DNA of 39,193 nt from Chromera velia (Eukaryota > Sar > Chromeraceae). This document shows, piece after piece, positions 1 through 11,546 of the stretch. The stretch lies in assembly GCA_018398765.1 (NCBI GenBank), contig JAHBMJ010004721.1:38865-78057 (forward strand), read 5' to 3'. A program made the translations under genes and the position numbers. Below the pieces are notes generated by a model. That model had not been told where the DNA came from, did not search any database, and saw only the letters and a list, made by a program, of their open reading frames with translations. How positions within the stretch are numbered: the stretch's first letter is position 1; every line of letters starts with the position of its first letter.

Positions 1-222
1 TCTGATGGTCAAAAACCAGACAAGAAGACCCAAATTTTACGATTTTACTTTACAAATCTTCAACCAATGTGGTCGGAGGAGAACCTTCGCAAAGGTAACA
101 GGTTTGTTGGCAGAGCATCCCCAGTCGTCTCATTATTTCCACAGCAGGCTTCTACAAGACTTCAAACTTTTATTGAGAAAAAGACACTCCAAAAGACTGT
201 AGAAAAGAGCAAAAAACGATGA
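1..222 (+). CDS. 3' end of an unrecognised ORF, truncated by the window edge
   Basis: Frame 1 is open from the first base to TGA at 220-222 (73 codons) and has a natural-looking composition. It contains the stretch RFVGRASPVVSLF around residues 34-46 and a lysine-rich end, KTVEKSKKR. An overlapping +2 reading with an ATG (5-202) is more arginine-rich and less protein-like. I do not recognise the family. The AT-rich surroundings full of transposon pieces suggest a transposon ORF or a host last exon. No start is visible because the ORF runs off the window. Confidence 0.35.
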   Translation, partial: SDGQKPDKKTQILRFYFTNLQPMWSEENLRKGNRFVGRASPVVSLFPQQASTRLQTFIEKKTLQKTVEKSKKR

Positions 223-930
223 ATATACCTAAATTAGTTCAAATGATATCTTCCCCTGAGTCCCCTCCCTCATTTAACTTGAATGTATGTAAAAAATGTA
301 TAAGAAAGTTTGAATTTTAACTAGATTTTTAACCTATAGGAGCTAGTATATAAGAGTTTCCTTTAAATTACTTTTTTTTTCTACCTAAGCCCTGTAGTAC
401 AGTATATAGAAAAATACATAAAAAAAAAATGTTTATAGATTTATTACATCAAAATTATTTATAATGACTCTAGCTTTAAGTTGATGAAACAAACAACTGT
501 TGTTGAAGTGTTGATAACTGCATGGTTTTTTAGACGAGTTGCAAGGGTTTGGGTATGAATTATAAATATTTATAAATGATTTATGTTGAATAATACACTT
601 GAATTGCTAGTTCAATTGACTTGAATATACTTGAATGTTGAATAAATTATTTTAAAAAATCAAAAAAAAAATTTAAAAAAGGATTTGGATTCAAAAATTT
701 CAAACTAAAAACACGTTTAATCTCAAAAAATAAAAAAATAATTTAAAAATCAATGGAAATTGTAAATCTAAATTTTATATTTTATAAATTGTATGAACAT
801 TCCAATTTTTCATATTAGTAAGATGATAATTACTTTAAAATACAATAGGCTATACAAAAAAATTTAAGTTTTCAGAGTGTTTTTTGCTTTTTTAAAAACT
901 TTTTAAATATAGTACAACGCCTACTTATGA
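223..930. other. AT-rich non-coding stretch
   Basis: Long A and T runs and no reading frame of note. It is probably decayed transposon or intergenic sequence. I see no RNA gene. Confidence 0.5.
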
Positions 931-1169
931 CCTCCCTGAACCTAACTACTACTTGAAAGTTCAAGCCACATTTTTTAATAAGCTTGAAAGTCCGTGCCGC
1001 AGGCGCGGATCATTTACGGTCTCTTGAAAGCCAAAGCCGCATATCTGGATGATGTTTTGACCATTTATGACATTACCGTAGGCGTAGACGGTCTCTTGAA
1101 AAAACGATACCGCAGGTAGAGATCATCTTAATTAGATTTTTTCAAGTGGCAGTTAGGTTCAGGGAGGTT
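931..1169. mobile_element. 239-bp MITE-like element with terminal inverted repeats
   Basis: The left end, 931-947 (CCTCCCTGAACCTAACT), is matched perfectly in inverse by 1151-1167. The inversion extends to about 27 bp (931-957 against 1141-1167) with three mismatches. The direct repeat CTACTTATGA flanks it at 921-930 and 1170-1179, with two extra T residues on the right, so it reads as a 9-10 bp target duplication. Inside are degenerate repeats of CTTGAAA...CCGC spaced 40-65 bp. There is no ORF, so it is non-autonomous. The duplication length would fit the Mutator-like superfamily, which is an inference. Confidence 0.75.
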
Positions 1170-1912
1170 CTACTTATGATACTAATTCGTATATGTTGTA
1201 ATAATATTAATGATGTATCATGATAAGTTTTCACACTATATATATAGATTTAGGGCTGGGAAAAAAACCATTTAAAAAAGGTTCAAATCTAAAAAAGTGA
1301 ACCTGTTGAACCTGATAAACCTGTTTTGAACCTGTTTTTGAGACCATGCCATGACCATTCTTAGGATCATGCACACACGTGGCTACTAGAACAAGCCTGG
1401 CTATACAGGCCAAGGCGCGCCACCCACGGTTTAGGAGAAATAAAGAGCCCAAACTGGGTGTCTAGCAAGTTAATCTATACTAAATTAATAACAACTGCTT
1501 CTAGCTGTTTTAATTTATTGACGACTGTGCTTTTTGGCATTCTCTGGCTGGGCTTGGGTAATTGGGGTCTGTCTGACTTTGTAGCTTTTATCCAAAGTGA
1601 GCGGGCTTCAATCTGGAAGCAGATTGCGAGCCAGTCGAAACGGAAAGCTATCCAACCTTTCAAAGACCTTCCCATAAGCTGATCTTTGTGTTACAAAGGG
1701 TAGAAAAGGCTTTCTACGTCTTTTAAGTTCGAATCGTGCACAGCGAGATCGATCTTCGATTACGGTCTTCAGAAATCCGATCAAAAACAGATCGGAATGT
1801 CCATCTACCAGCCGTCTGCTCTCCCGCAGCGACCTTTGCGGCTTTTAGAAGCTTTTTTCCTTTGGTTGGGAGTCCTTTTCAGTGAAAAAAGGCTTCATAG
1901 AGCAAACGTTCT
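1170..1912. other. intergenic; no supported gene
   Basis: GAACCTG is repeated several times at about 1300-1340. Two opposed short ORFs of 60-75 codons overlap at 1458-1682 and neither shows a recognisable motif. I see nothing else. Confidence 0.4.
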
Positions 1913-2068
1913 ATGATTGCAATCTCGAGTGCGTTTGCTGCGATTGAAATGGAATTTCAACCTCAACGCGATTTGGAAACCGACTTCAGCAACATCGACT
2001 CTAACACGCTTCCTGCTGTTTATGGTCTTGTTTTGTTTGTGGAAGGAGCATCCTCTTTTGCTGGTTAG
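1913..2068 (+). CDS. possible short ORF or first exon, unrecognised
   Basis: A 51-codon frame runs from ATG 1913 to TAG 2066. Its composition is protein-like, with an acidic middle (LETDFSNIDSNTLPAVYGL) followed by a hydrophobic LVLFVEGASSF segment. The stop sits inside GGTTAGTC, which resembles a 5' splice site, so this may be exon 1 of a gene with no visible continuation. It could also be chance. No family was recognised. Confidence 0.2.
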   Translation: MIAISSAFAAIEMEFQPQRDLETDFSNIDSNTLPAVYGLVLFVEGASSFAG

Positions 2069-2160
2069 TCAGTTTGTTGTGTTTCTTTTTATGTGTCTGA
2101 TTTGAAATTTCGATTCATGAATCAATTTGAGTGCGAATGCTTGGTTTGATCGAAATCGAT

Positions 2161-2310
2161 ATGCTAGGTTGGTTGATGTCACATCCTGGGTAACCCAGGA
2201 TCACATCCTGGGTTACCTAGCATGTGACAAATAGATGTCACATCCTGGGTTCCCCAGGATGTTTTTTTTGAAACCCAGGGTTTGACAAAATCAAACCCTG
2301 GGTTCAAGGT
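2161..2310. repeat. cluster of nested palindromes and hairpins
   Basis: ATCCTGGGTAACCCAGGAT at 2183-2201 is a perfect 19-bp palindrome. ACATCCTGG...CCAGGATGT at 2240-2261 is a second hairpin. Bases 2272-2285 pair perfectly with 2291-2304 (14-bp stem, CAAAA loop). GATGTCACATCCTGGGT also occurs as a direct repeat (about 2175 and 2234). An outer inversion, TGCTAGGT / ACCTAGCA, brackets the first hairpin (2162-2169 against 2215-2222). The cluster may be a foldback transposon end. Confidence 0.7.
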
Positions 2311-2879
2311 GTCTTTTTTGGTAATGCGTGTGCCACGCTCTTTGCATGACCTATCCGTCTACTCGCTATGCTAAGCCTCTCTTCTATTACCTCCTTTAAG
2401 TCTCCCCCTTCAAATAAAAGAACACCCAGATACTTATACGACCCCTGCTTTATCCCTCCTGTCTAGCCGCCTTGTGGCGTCCAGACAGAAGATAAAGTGA
2501 GGACAAGAACCTAGGGAAGGTTAAGAGAAGGAACGTGAACAACACTAACTCAAGCAATACCTTACAGGTTCATATAAACCAGGTCTCAATCCTACTTTAA
2601 CTCTAGGAGGTTCTATTGAGCTTTGTCTTCAGACTTCTTCCGATTCCACATAAATCCAACTCTATAGGTTCAACTAGAGATTCAATGACTTCGGTTGACT
2701 TCAACTCGAACCTGCCGTAGGATGTTGCTCAGACAATATGTTGCTAAAGAGGCCAAACGTAGACTTGCATGCATACACAAAGCTTCGAGTGCGACACATA
2801 TAGGCAGACTGCGTATACACACGGCGGTGGAGCATGGCGTCGGCACGCGGGCCCATTCAGATGCAGCGTGTATGAGGGT
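2311..2879. other. intergenic; no supported gene
   Basis: No frame longer than about 62 codons and no recognisable motif. It probably lies just beyond the broken 3' end of the retrotransposon. Confidence 0.4.
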
Positions 2880-3600
2880 TTAGAGGGCGGCGCCACAGGG
2901 TAGGACTCCACACCCCACTCTCTCAACTTCTTTTCCCCCAAACATAAGCCTGCCTTCAATTGCAGGGTAAGAGTCGGATAGACACATGATTTTCATCTTT
3001 TTTAAATTAACAGTGAGCCCTCTCTCTTCACAGAAAGAATTCAATTCATTCAAGCTAACCTGCAGGTTATGCATGCTCTCAGCATTGAGGACAAGGTCAT
3101 CGACGTAACCAAGGCTATCGCACTCAACTCCACCGAGCAGAACCTCTGCACGACTGGAAGCCTTCACTCTTTCATGCAGATCATTGATGAAAATCAAGAA
3201 GAGAAGAGGGGAGAAAAGATCGGAGAGGATCCCTTTGTTTCACCCCTTTCTCTTCTTTGAACATAAAAGGGCTGCCAGTGATGCTTCCGTATATATTTAT
3301 ATACATTGCCCGAATTATTTTGATATTGACTACACTCACCCCTTGCTTCAACAAAACTTCAAACAAAACATCCTTGGGGAGGGAGTCAAAGGCTTTGCTG
3401 AAATCTACAAAGCATGCTAACAAGGGCTTCTTTCGTTTCTTTGCCTTTTACATTAGCGCGGTAAGTGTTCCAATGGCTTCTCTTGTTCCTACCCCTTGCT
3501 GAAAACCCAACTGCCTATGATCAATCTTCAATTGCGATGTAAGACGGGCAAAGAGGAGTAAAGAAAAGAGTTTTGGTAAGAGTGAGACAACATGAATCGG
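2880..3600 (-). pseudogene. LINE reverse transcriptase, broken
   Basis: In order on the minus strand: RPIHVVSLLPKLF, then LGFQQGVGTREAIGTL (the usual G-F-x-x-G-x-x-T-x-x-A block), an in-frame stop near 3447, FVDFSKAFDSL (RT block A with its catalytic Asp), KGVKQRDPL (block with G-V-x-Q-x-D-P-L), a frame change near 3190, IFINDL, and GYVDDLVL (the YxDD catalytic block, here YVDD). It ends with LTVNLKKMKIM. These blocks are diagnostic of non-LTR reverse transcriptases. At least one stop and two frame changes make it a pseudogene. Confidence 0.88.
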
Positions 3601-3607
3601 ACGCCAT

Positions 3608-4339
3608 TCACCATGCAGGGTCGGAGGAAGGAGGCCCCTTTGGAACCGAACATATTTTAATTATATTCCATTCATTTCGCCAAGCGGATGTCAACTGAAT
3701 TAAGTTCAAATGGATAAATAACAAAGCACGAAAAAGAGGTGAATATTGAAAGCAGAGGGAGAGGTGGTTGGGGGCGAGTCCGGACAACCCTGCAGCCTTT
3801 TCTTCCTTTGTAGACCGGAGGACTTTCCTTATTTCTTCTATATAAAAATAAGGGCGAGATGGAGGGATTGGTGGGGATAAAGGGGGAGAGGGAATGCCAG
3901 AGGGAACCTGATGAGAATGGGTATATAGTTGCAAAAAAACGCCAGGGTGCAAAGAAGAGTTAAAAACGGGTGGGGCTGGCTGCGAAGGAGGGAAAGGAGG
4001 AGCACTTTCTTGTGCAGATTCCCTGCCAGAGGGAGAGTCAGTGAAGATAGAAGCCCAGTGACAGGAAAAGTCCTTTACTGAAGGCTGGGAACCAGGAGGG
4101 GCTTTCTCTCTATTGCTTCTTTGCAGCTTTCTTCTCAATGACCAGACCTTTGAAGGGTTGGAGGACAACTCGAGTGCAACCTTTTCTGTACAGAGCTTTT
4201 CGTACGCCTTTCTTTTCCTGTTGTACAATCGCTGACATCTGCAGGCCTGCCTCTCAACTGTGTATCTTAAAGCAACCACGTTTGCTCTACTGCTCCTACT
4301 TTTCCCCCCATTCTCACATGATTGCACAAGTTTATTCAA
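3608..4339 (-). pseudogene. LINE linker region upstream of the reverse transcriptase
   Basis: An open 243-codon frame. The N-terminal half is basic (RQACRCQRLYNRKRKAYEKL), the middle is proline- and serine-rich, and the end carries the pre-RT segment EEKAAGLSGLAPNHL...AWRNEWNIIKICSVPKG. This corresponds to the usual K-A-x-G-x-D-G-x...W-K-x-x-x-x-x-P-x-x-K-G of LINE ORF2. The catalytic core then continues in another frame after a +1 shift near 3605, so this is a broken part of the same ORF. Confidence 0.75.
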
Positions 4340-4867
4340 TGCCTTCCTTGCTTCCCTCCAAAGTATTACTGCTTCCTTGTATTCATTATCAAACCATTCG
4401 GCCTTTTTCTTTTATCCCACTTTTTTCCTGCCCTGTTGACCATCCAAATCCTTCTGCTTGATTTCTTTTGTCGGTCCGGCCAACATGGTTTCCCATTCCT
4501 TCAGCAGTAACTTTTCCTGTTCACAGAAAGACAAGGGCACCGATTGCTCACATAAGTTGGGAGCAGACAGTGGGGGGGGGAGCGGATAGAAAAGAAGAGA
4601 GATCAATGTTTTTAGCTTCGCATGCCATTTTCACAAGTTCAGGCCATAGCTGTTCAGCCAATTGACCAGCTGTTGCAGCCGAGGGGAGAAGCTCCTCGTC
4701 TGAGACAGGAGTGGATCTGACGGAGCGATGAAGGGGGGAAAATCCCGGGGGATAGGTAAAAGGGAGTTCTCTTTGCTGTCTGGCTGTTGAAAAGGAATGA
4801 AAAGGGCAGCAACAAGGGACAAAGAAAGTAATACAGCTGCATGGTCAAGTCTGGACAGTTCTGCTGG

Positions 4868-5236
4868 CTATTTCACATTGAGGTGAGTACAAGCACAGAG
4901 GAGGGGAGGATCAACAAGAAAAAAGTCAATCAGAGTGTGACCTCTACCTTTCCAGAGGAAGGTGCAGTCACGTGAGAAAGAGCGTGCTTCCCCACTCCAA
5001 GCGAGGGCAGAACCATCAATGTAGAGACCATTTAAAGGGAGAAGATTCGTTAGTTCACAGAGTTTTAAAAGAGAACGGCCCTGCTGATCAACTTTTCGGT
5101 TGCAAGACGAAGCACGGACTACTCCCAATACATTCTCTTCCTGAATGATTCCATTTCCGTCTTGTACCCCCCTATCCCAGGTGATTCCTTTTGGCAGCTC
5201 ATCAGAGATATGAGCGTTGAAATCACCAGTCACAAT
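4868..5236 (-). pseudogene. LINE APE-type endonuclease, 3' portion
   Basis: The frame starts with TGDFNAH, the G-D-F-N signature of the exonuclease-endonuclease-phosphatase fold, and continues to FLWKGRGHTLIDFFLV, where T-x-I-D-F is the usual late endonuclease block. The frame is cut at its upstream side by the inserted element at 5237. On the far side of the insert (6391-6455, minus strand) the same frame resumes with residues that suit the region just before GDFNAH. An in-frame stop lies near 6455-6460. Confidence 0.82.
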
Positions 5237-6390
5237 CTAAGGTTAGGCACTAAAGTTTTTTTTATAATATAGTTTGCCTGAAAAACTTTAAACTTTAACT
5301 TTAAAACTTTAAAAGTAAACATGCAACTAAGTAATAAGTACACAGTACGGTTAGGGGTTACTACTGGCCCCTTTTAGCCAGTAGCGAGTTACCGTCAGTT
5401 TGGTAACCATGAGATGGTAACCAGTGGACTTGAAGGCGTATACCATTACTATGGTAGTTCAAGGAAAAACTCGGGTAAAAACAGTTGCAAAACCTATTTT
5501 AAAGCCTTACCTAGGGCCTTACCACTTAACTTATTAGGAATTTAAAGCCCTGAAATGATCATACTCAAACAATATAGGCTATACATATATAATAATATAA
5601 TAGCTATAGTTCAGTCATAAAATGATAAACATTGAGTTTTACTAGAATGAACTTTTAATGAATGCCAAAAATATGATTTTTACTAGTCTAAAATTGGTTT
5701 TGTAGGTCAAGTTTAACTCAGAATGTGGCCAAATCTGCCTGTTTTTAGCTATTACCAGTATTATTGGAACGCTACTACCATAACCACAAAATTGGTAACC
5801 GGGTAGCCTAGCGGCCACCTAGTAACCGTCCTACTTTCGTTACTCCTAATCGTACTGCCAGTGTGTAAAGTATACTGATAAGTGATTTATTGGTGCCTTT
5901 GAACATTATCGCCCTAGACTGTCGCCGTTTTGTTTTATAAGGGTCGGCCCCGCAAATGGCAGGTTGATCTAGAAGACGCTAGAGAAGACGTTGCTAGAGA
6001 AGTTCAAGTTGATTTCATTTATATCGTTATGTATCGTTGCGGGCATTGAAAGTCCCGGTCTCATCTTCCCCTCGCCCTGCTTTTAACTTATTCTGACTCT
6101 AACTAATTCGTATCTTTTCCGCTAACTTTTCTATCACCGATAATTATTTCCAATGTGAACATGAATTTAAACCTGAATAGACTGAGCTTTAGGACTGAAC
6201 TTCTGCTATGTACCTTCTTAGTATGTAGAGTAGTTAATTAGTTTAGTTATGACTGAGTTAATTAATTTAAATTTAACTAAGGACCTATTTAAAAACTATA
6301 ATTGAAAAATACTTTTTTAAAATAAAGTCTGGAGGGCAAAAAAAAAACTTTAACAAAAAAAAACTTTAAAACTTTAGTGTCCACCCCTAG
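5237..6390. mobile_element. non-autonomous hAT-like DNA transposon, 1,154 bp
   Basis: The ends are imperfect inverted repeats of about 23 bp. The left starts CTAAGGTTAGGCACTAAAG and the right, read inward, starts CTAGGGGTGGACACTAAAG (four mismatches). GTCACAAT flanks it at 5229-5236 and 6391-6398, a perfect 8-bp target duplication as in hAT elements. Removing the element and one duplication copy restores the retrotransposon reading frame, which shows precise insertion. The interior is AT-rich and has no transposase ORF, so mobility would need an element elsewhere. Confidence 0.85.
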
Positions 6391-6455
6391 GTCACAATTC
6401 TCCTTTCCTCTAGAGGAACTTCCGACAATGCATCTGTATCTTTAGGTAAAACTTT

Positions 6456-6811
6456 ATCTTAAACGTAACGTAGACTGGATCCTAGAATCTAGCCTAGAAT
6501 TCATCATCATCATCATCATCATACTAGTCATCATATAGGATCTATGTAGATTTCACTACTTTATAGATGCAGGCCATCAATTAGTAATTACATTTTAAAA
6601 AATGATCTTCAGACTGATGATAAGAGAGAGTGGCAACTTTTTGAAAACATTGTTGCAGTTTGTTCAGCAGCGACCATACGAAATTCTCGGCAGTGACTGA
6701 GAGAGCTAAAGCTACATCTGTATTCCAAGGAAACAACAAAAAGGAAGGAACCTAAGAAAGCAGATCGAAAGCAACAGGAAAGAAAGAGACCAATCAGTTC
6801 ATCGATCGAAG
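6456..6811. other. intergenic, with a short ATC microsatellite
   Basis: (TCA)n occupies about 6501-6522. The rest lies between the retrotransposon and the 3' end of the TRAPPC12-like gene, and part is probably that gene's 3' UTR. No other feature seen. Confidence 0.5.
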
Positions 6812-8885
6812 CTATGTCGCCCCTCCGCAATGACGCACAGCCTCCACGTCCTCAGGAAAGGAAGCCTGAAGGTGTTGCTGCAGTGTATTAATAAACAATA
6901 GAGAGAACATAGAATCAAAAAGGTCACGCAAACAAAGCTCGACGTAGAAAGGAAGCGTGTGGCGTAAGTGAACTTCCCCCCCCTCTCTTGACGATTTGGA
7001 CAGACGGGCCGGGTGAGCGGTTTTCTGAGCATGCAAAAGAAAGGCTTCATTGTACAACAGAGAATTAATCAAACGGAAAGAAATAATGGGAAGAAATCTT
7101 TCGGGGTGAAATTGAAAAATCTCCCTCCTCTTTCATGTGGGAGGGAATCGATGTCCGTGCCCACCCTTCCTTCCTTGCTTTCTTTCCACCTCCCTCTTTT
7201 CTCTCCTCCTGTATCATTGCAACGAGACCTGTGGAGAAAGACGAGTGAGTGCCTACCTTCAGGTGCGAAAGTCGTTCGTTTCTGTTGCGGGTGAATTCGT
7301 AGATGGTCGCCATGTTTTGAGTCTGGAAAGAGCAGACGGGCTGCTGTGACGAAGCCTGCACATACACAGATTTTCCCCACGGGTGGGAGGGACACATGCA
7401 GAAAGCAAGCGAGGAGGGGGCCCAGAGGAGGAAGTACGATCGCTTTGTTCACAGAAGAAGCAGATGAAGGGAACGCACACAAGCACGAGACAGACAGGCA
7501 GCCGACAAAACACAAGAGAGACTGTTGCCTCGCTCTGTGGCCTCTGTTCTCCCTGTCTCTCTCCAAAGAGGCACCACGAGGACAGAATCTGCCTGCCAGT
7601 GTATCAGTCACCCTCGGAAGGATTAATGCGGTCAGAAGCCGGGCAGAAGCAAGGGAGAGGGGGGATGGACGGAAGGATCGATTCACATGGTCCGAATGAA
7701 AGAGGTAAAACAAGCGTGAGTGCATGGCTGTGGAAAGATGGCAAAGAAAGAAGCAACCATCACAGGAGGAGTGTCATGAAAGACGGAGCAGAGAGAAAAA
7801 AAGAATACTGAAAAGAGCGTGCTCGAGAAGTCAAAGCAAACAGATTGACTCAAGGCGACCGAGCCAAGCCCCTTGGCATGTGCAAAAAAAAAAAGAGAGG
7901 TGGAGAAAGAAACAAACAGAAACGGAGGCACACAGAGAGGAACAGAATCGGTCAAAGAGAGAACCAGAAACACAGGCACAGAAAGAGACACAGACATAGA
8001 AAGAGACACATGCAGAAAACAACCCAAACGGACAGACCCCCTGAATATGCGAGAACACTGCCGTCTCCAGAGTCATCAGGGCACCCTCAAGGTCTCGAGC
8101 GTACCTGCGGAGGAAAAAGGAAGAAGATACACCACAAAAGGAGAAGACATGCAGCAGGACTAAAATATCACTGAGAAATAAATGCAAGTCGTTGCAGGGC
8201 GAGAGAGAGAGCTGTTTTCCTTTCTCCGTTTTCGCATCCCAAAACGTAAAATTGAATGAAAGCAGCGGTCACTGGCCAATGAGTCCTGTGGACAAGAGGT
8301 GCAGAAAAAGATGGAGAGAAAACGAAGGAACAGGATGAAGGCAGCCAGTAGGACACTTCAAGCACCCTGCTTGCCGTCCCCATTGCCCATCTCCCCCGAA
8401 AATTCTGTATCATTTATTCAATCGATTGATTTCAAGTTCAGCCGATGAACACGGCAGAAAAGGATGTGAGCGACATGACAGGGCGACACACAAATAACGA
8501 TACAGAGCTCCATGCTACTGACTGTCTCCCTGACTGACTGACTGACCGACCGACCGACCGACTGACTGACTGACTGTTTGCCTGACTGACTGACTGACCG
8601 ACCGACCGACCGACCGACTGACTGACTGTTTGTTTGCCTGACTGACTGACTGACTGACTGACAGGCTTGCGACTGCCACGTTATTTGACCCCACAGGATC
8701 CAGCTGGAGCGCCCCGGCAGGAAGAGAGGAGGGGGGGCCTGAAGGAGAGCCCGCGCCGATGAGAGAGGACGATTGTCTGAAGAGCACGTGCAGACATTCA
8801 CACATACAATGGCACATCTACATCTTGCACACACAGTCAGACACACACACACACACACACACGTGTGTACACGCACACACGCACA

Positions 8886-8924
<39 letters not shown>

Positions 8925-9196
8925 CCAAGACGTGCAGCGGAAAACTTGTTTTTAGTCGCAGAGTCACAAGACCGCCACGTGCTTTTCAAGAGATAAGAAA
9001 AGAGCGGGTAGCTCTAAAAGAAAAGAGAGAAAGACGAGAAAGCAGACAGACCTGAACAGAGATATGGCGTCTTCAGGCCGCCCCTCCATCAGAGCGACGA
9101 CGCCCCTGAAGGAGAAAGAGAGAGCAAGAACAAGAATACATGAGGAGAGAGACAGAGACTGAGAGGGTGTAGGAGAACTCGACATATACACAAACC

Positions 9197-9275
<79 letters not shown>

Positions 9276-10445
9276 CAGATCTGAGACAAAAATCTTTGTA
9301 CCCTAGGCCCTTGTTTCTTACACAGCATATCCTCTTTCTCTCCAAATGAAAAAAAAGAAAGACCGACGGACGCATTTGTCAGAGACCTCGGAGCCGGCCC
9401 TCCCCGTTCTTTCTCCTCCTCCCGAAAAAAAGACGCCGCATCTGATACAGCCCCCATCTGCATGCACAGAAAGGGAATCAATACAGGCTCTCTCTCGGGA
9501 GATCGAGGGGGGAAACTGCAAAGAACGCATGACACACCAAACAGGGAAATACAGGTAGATAAGCAGGAAGGCACAAAAAAACCCAACAATCTCCCTTTTC
9601 ATCTACATCCATCCATTCCCTGGCATCTTTCTTACCCCACATGTGATTTCCTTCGCTCTCGTCCTGCCCTTCCATTCGATTCCCTTCCCTTCTCTTCCTT
9701 TCCCTCCCTTTCGCTTCCCCGCGATCGAGTCAGGCAGGTCAACTCAAGCCGCAATAAAATTCGATCGACCGACCGAAAGAGCTGCCCTTCCCATTGCAGC
9801 CCAAAGAGACGGTGCCGGCATCTCCTTGGGCATTCTCTTTTGAACAGACAGGAGCAGACGCAGTGCGGCCTGCACGTGATCAGACAACGTAGACATGCGA
9901 CCTGCGGACCAGCCGGAGAGAAAAATGCATGGGAAGAAGCAACAAAGAAAACAGCTCATACAGGCGAAAAACGGAAAGCGAAAAGAAAAACGACGGGTGC
10001 GTCACTGTTGTTAGTCTCTCCAGCCGTCTCTATGTATTCGCCCTCCCACTTTTTTTGCTTTTTGAGTGCTTGAATGACTCCACGCCCCTTCCCTTTCCTG
10101 CATTCGTTTCCATTGAACTGACAGACATCTGGAGCCTTTGAAGCAAGGAGCATCTCGGCCACAAAGCAGGCAGATGCGACGCTCTCCCTCTGCTTCTGCA
10201 GAACGACAGCCGCCTGGCTGCTCATCGCCTGCCCACTCGGCGGAGAAGATGAGAGGAGAGCGACGGCCTTCACAAATTCCCCCAGACTCTCCCTTAGAAG
10301 CTCACACCCACTCTGGATGGCCTCAGGTATCCTGCCTGCTCCTCCAGAGAGAACGGGGACGAAGCAGAGGAGGAGACGGATGGGAAACGGATAGACGGAC
10401 CTGCAGTCAGTCAAATGATTTCGCATACACGGAAACACACAAACC

Positions 10446-10476
<31 letters not shown>

Positions 10477-11497
10477 GCAGACAGACAGAGAGAGAGGGAG
10501 AGGGAGAGAGGGAGGGAGAGAGAGGGAGACGCAGGGGGGGTGGAGGAGGCAATCACTTGATAGCAACGAAAGTGAAGGTTTTGCGAGTGTTGTTTTTCTT
10601 TTCCACTCATTTTCTCTTTCGCTGTTCAGACGACCTTCTCATCCCCTTTCACATGGCGCGAAGAGTAAGACAAAGACAATAACCCTGTCCACCCCCCTCC
10701 TGCAACATCACTCACTCCCACCCCGACTGAACGAACTGACCCGATGTTTTCGCTTTCAAAAGACCTGCCGGCAGAAGAGAAGCAGGCAGCAGACGGAATC
10801 CACGAGAAGACAAAAAAGGCAGCAGAAAGGAATCGCATTCGTTCGAAGAAAAAGAGGTCAGTCTGCCTTTCGAAGACCGACAGAAGAAAGGGAAAGTAGT
10901 TTAGACGCTTAAAGAAACACCGAGCAAAAGGACGACGTGGCGCTCACTCTGGAACTACGCTGAGAGAGACGTCTGGGCGTATACCTGATTATTCTGATGG
11001 ATCAAACCTGAGGAGAAAAAGGGGGGCGCAGAGAGTGACGACCGAGAAGGAAGAAGAGAAGCAGGTTGGGAGCTTTTTCATGAGAGCATACGGAAAGAGA
11101 AGCAGATAGAAAGTCCCATAGGCTGACAGCATTTTCTCGACTTCCGCCTCCAAATTCTTCGCGTTTTGTCGTCGGACTTGAGCATAAAGTCTCCCGGCCC
11201 GCAGAGCCCACTGCATTGGTTCGTGCATACATTTTTCGAATCATTCGGTCATTTGGTAAATGGTTCAGCGAACAAGACGACCGGCAACCGAGGGTTTCTT
11301 TCCTTTCCCAGGCCAAGAGCATTCGGTCACCCTGAGTGAAGTTACCGATGCAGAAGGTGAGTCCAACTTTCTCTCTTTCACCAACCATAACACAGAGTCG
11401 ACTTGCAGAGCCACAACAAAAGCTCTGCTGTTGGATCCATGCTCGATCAAGCAACCAATACGCACTCGCCCTCTCTCTCTCACACACAGAGAGAGAC

Positions 11498-11546
<49 letters not shown>

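Larger units (their letters stand above)
2880..6455 (-). mobile_element. decayed APE-type non-LTR retrotransposon (LINE), interrupted
   Basis: On the minus strand the order is endonuclease (6455-6391 then 5236-4868), a degenerate middle (4860-4412), a linker with an RT-proximal segment (4339-3608) and reverse transcriptase (3600-2880). This is the usual ORF2 order of endonuclease-bearing LINEs of the Jockey/CR1/I-like type. Stops and frameshifts break it, for example a shift near 3605 and a TAA near 3447, so it is inactive. The 3' part after the RT is missing or unrecognisable. A separate 1,154-bp element (5237-6390) sits inside the endonuclease domain. The clade was not resolved. Confidence 0.85.

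Noticed and set aside
1252..1290. hAT-type end (TAGGGCTGGGAAAAAAACC)
   Set aside because: Looks like a hAT terminus, but no inverted partner or 8-bp duplication was found in reach.
1681..1750. tRNA suggested by GTTCGAATC
   Set aside because: The bases around the putative T-loop do not pair into a stem and no acceptor stem could be built.
7069..7725. 218-codon minus ORF
   Set aside because: It reads across supported intron boundaries of the TRAPPC12-like gene. Only the 7355-7257 part, in its own frame, is exon.
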